NCBI RefSeq assembly: GCF_963576675.1
Contig: NC_088917.1
Location: 29,790,501-29,854,500, forward strand
From: Euphorbia lathyris
Taxonomy: Eukaryota; Streptophyta; Magnoliopsida; Malpighiales; Euphorbiaceae
Length of the DNA stretch: 64,000 nucleotides
Reading direction: 5' to 3'
The notes under the pieces are model-generated. The model worked only from the letters and a program-made list of their open reading frames with translations. It did not search any database and was not told the origin of the DNA. Shown piece by piece: positions 61,306 to 64,000 of the stretch; within the stretch, counting starts at the first letter, position 1; the number at the start of each line of letters is the position of its first letter. Both the position numbers and the translations under genes were made by a program.

Positions 61306-63048
61306 ATGGCTGAAAACAGCACTCGGTTTCTCCCAGGAAACCAAACAACTCAGATCTTACTTGAGGGGCTGTCCATTACTCGGCCTCCCCTATTCTTCGG
61401 GTCTAACTATACCTTCTGGAAGAATAGGATGAAAAACTTTATTCAGGCAACAAACATGAGTGCATGGCTTTCAATAGTCCAAGGCCCGTTTGTTCCTGTT
61501 GAAGTTATGGCTGGCCAAACAGTTGTCAAAGCTGAGGCCAAATGGATAGAGGATGATCTCTAGAAGCTACAAAATCACGCTTCGGCTATAAATATGCTTC
61601 ACTGTGCGTTTGATGCTGCAGAATATAATAAGATATCAGGTTGTGAGTCGGCGCAAGAGATCTGGAAGAAGCTGGAAGTCACCTACGAAGGAACCAACAA
61701 AGTGAAAGAGTCCAAGGTGAACCAGCAGATCAGACTATACGAGCTGTTCGAAATGAACGATGATGAAGGAATATCTGACATGAATGCAAGGTTTACAAAC
61801 ATCATCAACGAGCTCAAGAGACTTGGGAAGATCTTCACCGAGGAACAACAAGTCAAGAAGATTCTTAGGAGTCTTCCTAAAAACTGGCAAGCAAAGATGA
61901 CTGCTGTTGAGGAAGCTCAAGACTTAACCACCTATAAATATGATGAACTCATCGGCTCACTGCTGACCCATGAGATCTCGATGAAGAATTTCGAGGTGAA
62001 GGAAAAGTCTGAAGACAAGAAGCAAAAGTCTCTTGTCATGAAAGCTGACTCCACTGATGGGAGCTCAACAGATGATGAGGAGATGGCTATGTTCACCAGG
62101 AAGATGAAAAGGCTATTCAAAAAGAATGACAAATATTCTAAGAAGCCCTACAGAAAGTTTGATAAGTATAAAGCTGAGTCCAGCGACAGCAAATACAAGA
62201 AGGACAACTCAAAGCCCATTACATGCTTTGAATGTCATCAAACTGGCCATATTAAGTCAAGCTGCCCCACGCTGAGGAAAGAAAGGAAGAATGGCAAAAA
62301 GGCAATGGTGGCAACATGGAGCGACAGTGATGAGTCTTCATCATCAGAAGCTGATGCCACTGAGTCAGCAAAGATCTGTTTTATGGCTGACGAACTTGCT
62401 GAGCCGTGCGTCTCTGAGCATGCTGACCCCTCTATTGCATCTGGCGATGAGGAGCAATCAAATGAGGTAATATCACTTCCCCAGCTCAGAAATGAAATGG
62501 TTAATGCCCTGAGTGACCTCTACACACTTGTCAAAAAGTGTAATAAGAAAATTAGAGCACTCAGTAGGCGATGTGACGAGGTTGAGGAGGTCAAACTGAG
62601 TGACCTTCGATATCTTCTTCAGGACAACTCAGATTTGCATAGTAACATTGGAATTATGCAAAAGTTTGTCTCTGAGGTCCAATCAGATTCCAAGAAACTG
62701 AGAAAGGACGTCACATCCATTCAGAACCAACTAAAGGTTCCAAACAAAAGAAATATTCCTCTGAATGCTCAGTACCGAAGTACTGGTCAGCAGAGATGGA
62801 ATCCCCAGCGGAATGTCCAGTGTGACTTCTGTGGGAAGAAAGGACACACCTCAAAGGTGTGCTGGCACGCTCAGCACTGGGGTGCTGACCAGTCAGTGAA
62901 AAATCCTAAACGGAAGGTCAGCTGTGACTTCTGTGGAAAGAATGGCCATACTGTCCAAGTATGCCGCCATAAAATAAACTATGATGCTTTACCTGTTGAA
63001 CCTAACAAGCAAGGACCCAAAAAGAATTGGGTACCTAAAAGTAACTAG
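61306..63048 (+). pseudogene. Sirevirus gag with one nonsense codon
   Basis: Starts [16 protein letters not shown] and is collinear with the intact Gag at 53496-51742. A TAG at 61561-61563 replaces a Lys codon in the [10 protein letters not shown] segment; the frame is otherwise open to the natural stop at 63046-63048, with all three CCHC knuckles present. One mutation separates it from an open gag. Confidence 0.92.
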
Positions 63049-63050
63049 TT

Positions 63051-63466
63051 ACATTGCAGGTAAGCCTGAGATGTGCTGAGAAGTCAAAGATGTGGTATAT
63101 TGACAGCGCATGCTCAAGGCATATGACTGGTGATGAAACTCAGTTCATCACATTCGAGCGTAAACGAGGAGGAAGTGTAAGTTTTGGAGACAACAAAAAG
63201 GGTAAGATAGTAGGGCCAGGAACCATTTGAGGTAATCCTACTATTGAGTCAGTCTCCCTAGTCAGCGGACTCAAATATAACTTACTCAGCGTAGCTCAGT
63301 TATGTGACAATGGGAGAAAAGTTATATTTGATGACACTGGATGTAAAATATTCGAGGGTAAAACTAATGAGTTAATTTTAACTGCCCCTCGCATTGATAA
63401 TGTCTTCATGCTGAGCTTGGAGAAAAAGTTTTCAAAAACTGTATGCTTAGTTTCAAAGGAAGAAAA
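63051..63466 (+). pseudogene. Sirevirus pol, 5' fragment
   Basis: Matches the first ~140 codons of the pol at 51736, including the protease segment ([19 protein letters not shown]). The ATG used by the intact copy is TTG here, a TGA occurs at about 63228-63230 (GGN region), and the frame is cut at 63466, inside KEEN, by an LTR. Confidence 0.88.
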
Positions 63467-64000
63467 TGTTGAAACACCTTTCCACATAATTTTGATTTGA
63501 CAAAATTGTTTAAGTATAATTGAAATACATATTCTAAACACACTAAGTTTAAATGCTTTGATTTATTCTACTAATGTGTTTGTTCAATGTTGAGTTAAAA
63601 TTGTTTATAAGACACAAGAATTAAAAGGCCCAAGCCCAATACGGAAGTCAAGGCCCAAGTCAAACAACTCAGTACAACTCGGCCCGCGTTTGTTAAAATG
63701 TTGTCGCTTTGGACAAAACGCAACTCAGCAAGAGAAGGATCTAGAAGACCTTCGGGAAAAACTTCAAGATGAAGCTGCTGAGTAGTCTCGACAAAGCGTA
63801 CAAGACAGCAGCTGGCTAATGAAAACTTCCAGACAAAGTATTTCTACTTTGGGTAAAGTTCAGACGACACAGTATGCTGTCTAGTTGACTTTACCATAAA
63901 AGGAGAGACAGTCTGTTGAGCTGACCGAGGACAGAAGATACACAAATCTGATTGGCCGAGAGCTCTGAGCAAGTCAGGATGACAACGACAGGAAGCCGTT
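63467..64000 (+). repeat. Sirevirus LTR, continues past window
   Basis: Begins TGTTGAAACACCTTTCC, same family as 59901-61243. It directly follows pol coding sequence with no polypurine tract, so it is a nested insertion or solo LTR rather than the 3' LTR of the element to its left. The right end is outside the window. Confidence 0.85.

Larger units (their letters stand above)
59901..63466 (+). mobile_element. Second Sirevirus copy, defective, interrupted on the right
   Basis: 5' LTR (59901-61243), primer site TGGTATTAGAGC (61246-61257, one mismatch to the usual TGGTATCAGAGC), gag (61306-63048) with a nonsense codon, and the first 415 bases of pol with another stop, cut at 63466 by a further LTR of the same family. 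Inserted into the old env-like ORF. The rest lies beyond the window, so its 3' end and target copy cannot be checked. Confidence 0.85.

Noticed and set aside
63467..64000. Treating this LTR as the 3' LTR of the element starting at 59901
   Set aside because: It follows pol coding sequence within a codon and lacks a polypurine tract, so it is a separate insertion.

Overview
This is eukaryotic nuclear DNA from a flowering plant, most likely a eudicot. The evidence is an intron-bearing jasmonate-pathway gene, an intronless germin-like gene, plant-type LTR retrotransposons primed by tRNA-Asp and initiator tRNA-Met, an L1-type LINE, and several plant MITE families. There is no bacterial-style operon, CRISPR array or origin. 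The species cannot be named from the sequence.

Two host genes look intact. The first is OPR3 (five exons, 12015-15312, + strand), encoding a peroxisomal 12-oxophytodienoate reductase with a C-terminal SRL signal; a G-box and W-box-like sites lie just upstream. The second is a single-exon germin-like/ABP19-type secreted cupin (26400-27032, + strand). Nearly everything else is transposable elements or their debris.

Layout. 1-4297: right part of a non-autonomous Athila-like gypsy element, inserted into an older minus-strand gypsy gag-protease (4298 to about 7270). 8169-9697: 5'-truncated LINE with target-site duplication (TSD). 9863-11648: nested DNA transposons, with a hAT MITE inside a Mutator-like element inside a probable third element. 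12015-15312: OPR3. 17078-20709: CACTA element carrying captured gene pieces, including part of indole-3-glycerol-phosphate synthase. 23342-23588 and 24824-25164: solo-LTR-like elements. 25401-25800, 27910-28319 and 28323-28942: three Tourist-type MITEs with TAA target sites. 26400-27032: the germin-like gene.

From 29975 to the end is a retrotransposon nest. An old Sirevirus-type env-like ORF is split by a defective copia element (30289-58943, TSD GGTGC). That copia contains a complete non-autonomous Athila-like element (33519-42528, TSD GTTGT) and a young minus-strand Sirevirus-type copia (43616-54898) with open gag, pol and a once-frameshifted env-like ORF. To the right, another Sirevirus copy (59901 onward) is inserted in the old env-like ORF and is itself interrupted by an LTR at 63467.

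The most interesting signals are: a GTCGCGAC-flanked hairpin module that recurs in LTRs and leaders of the Athila-like elements and changes on both arms together between copies; five consecutive hairpins in the copia leader; loss of the TATA-bearing part of the copia 5' LTR; a TATA box in front of the Sirevirus env-like ORF; and the gene capture by the CACTA element.
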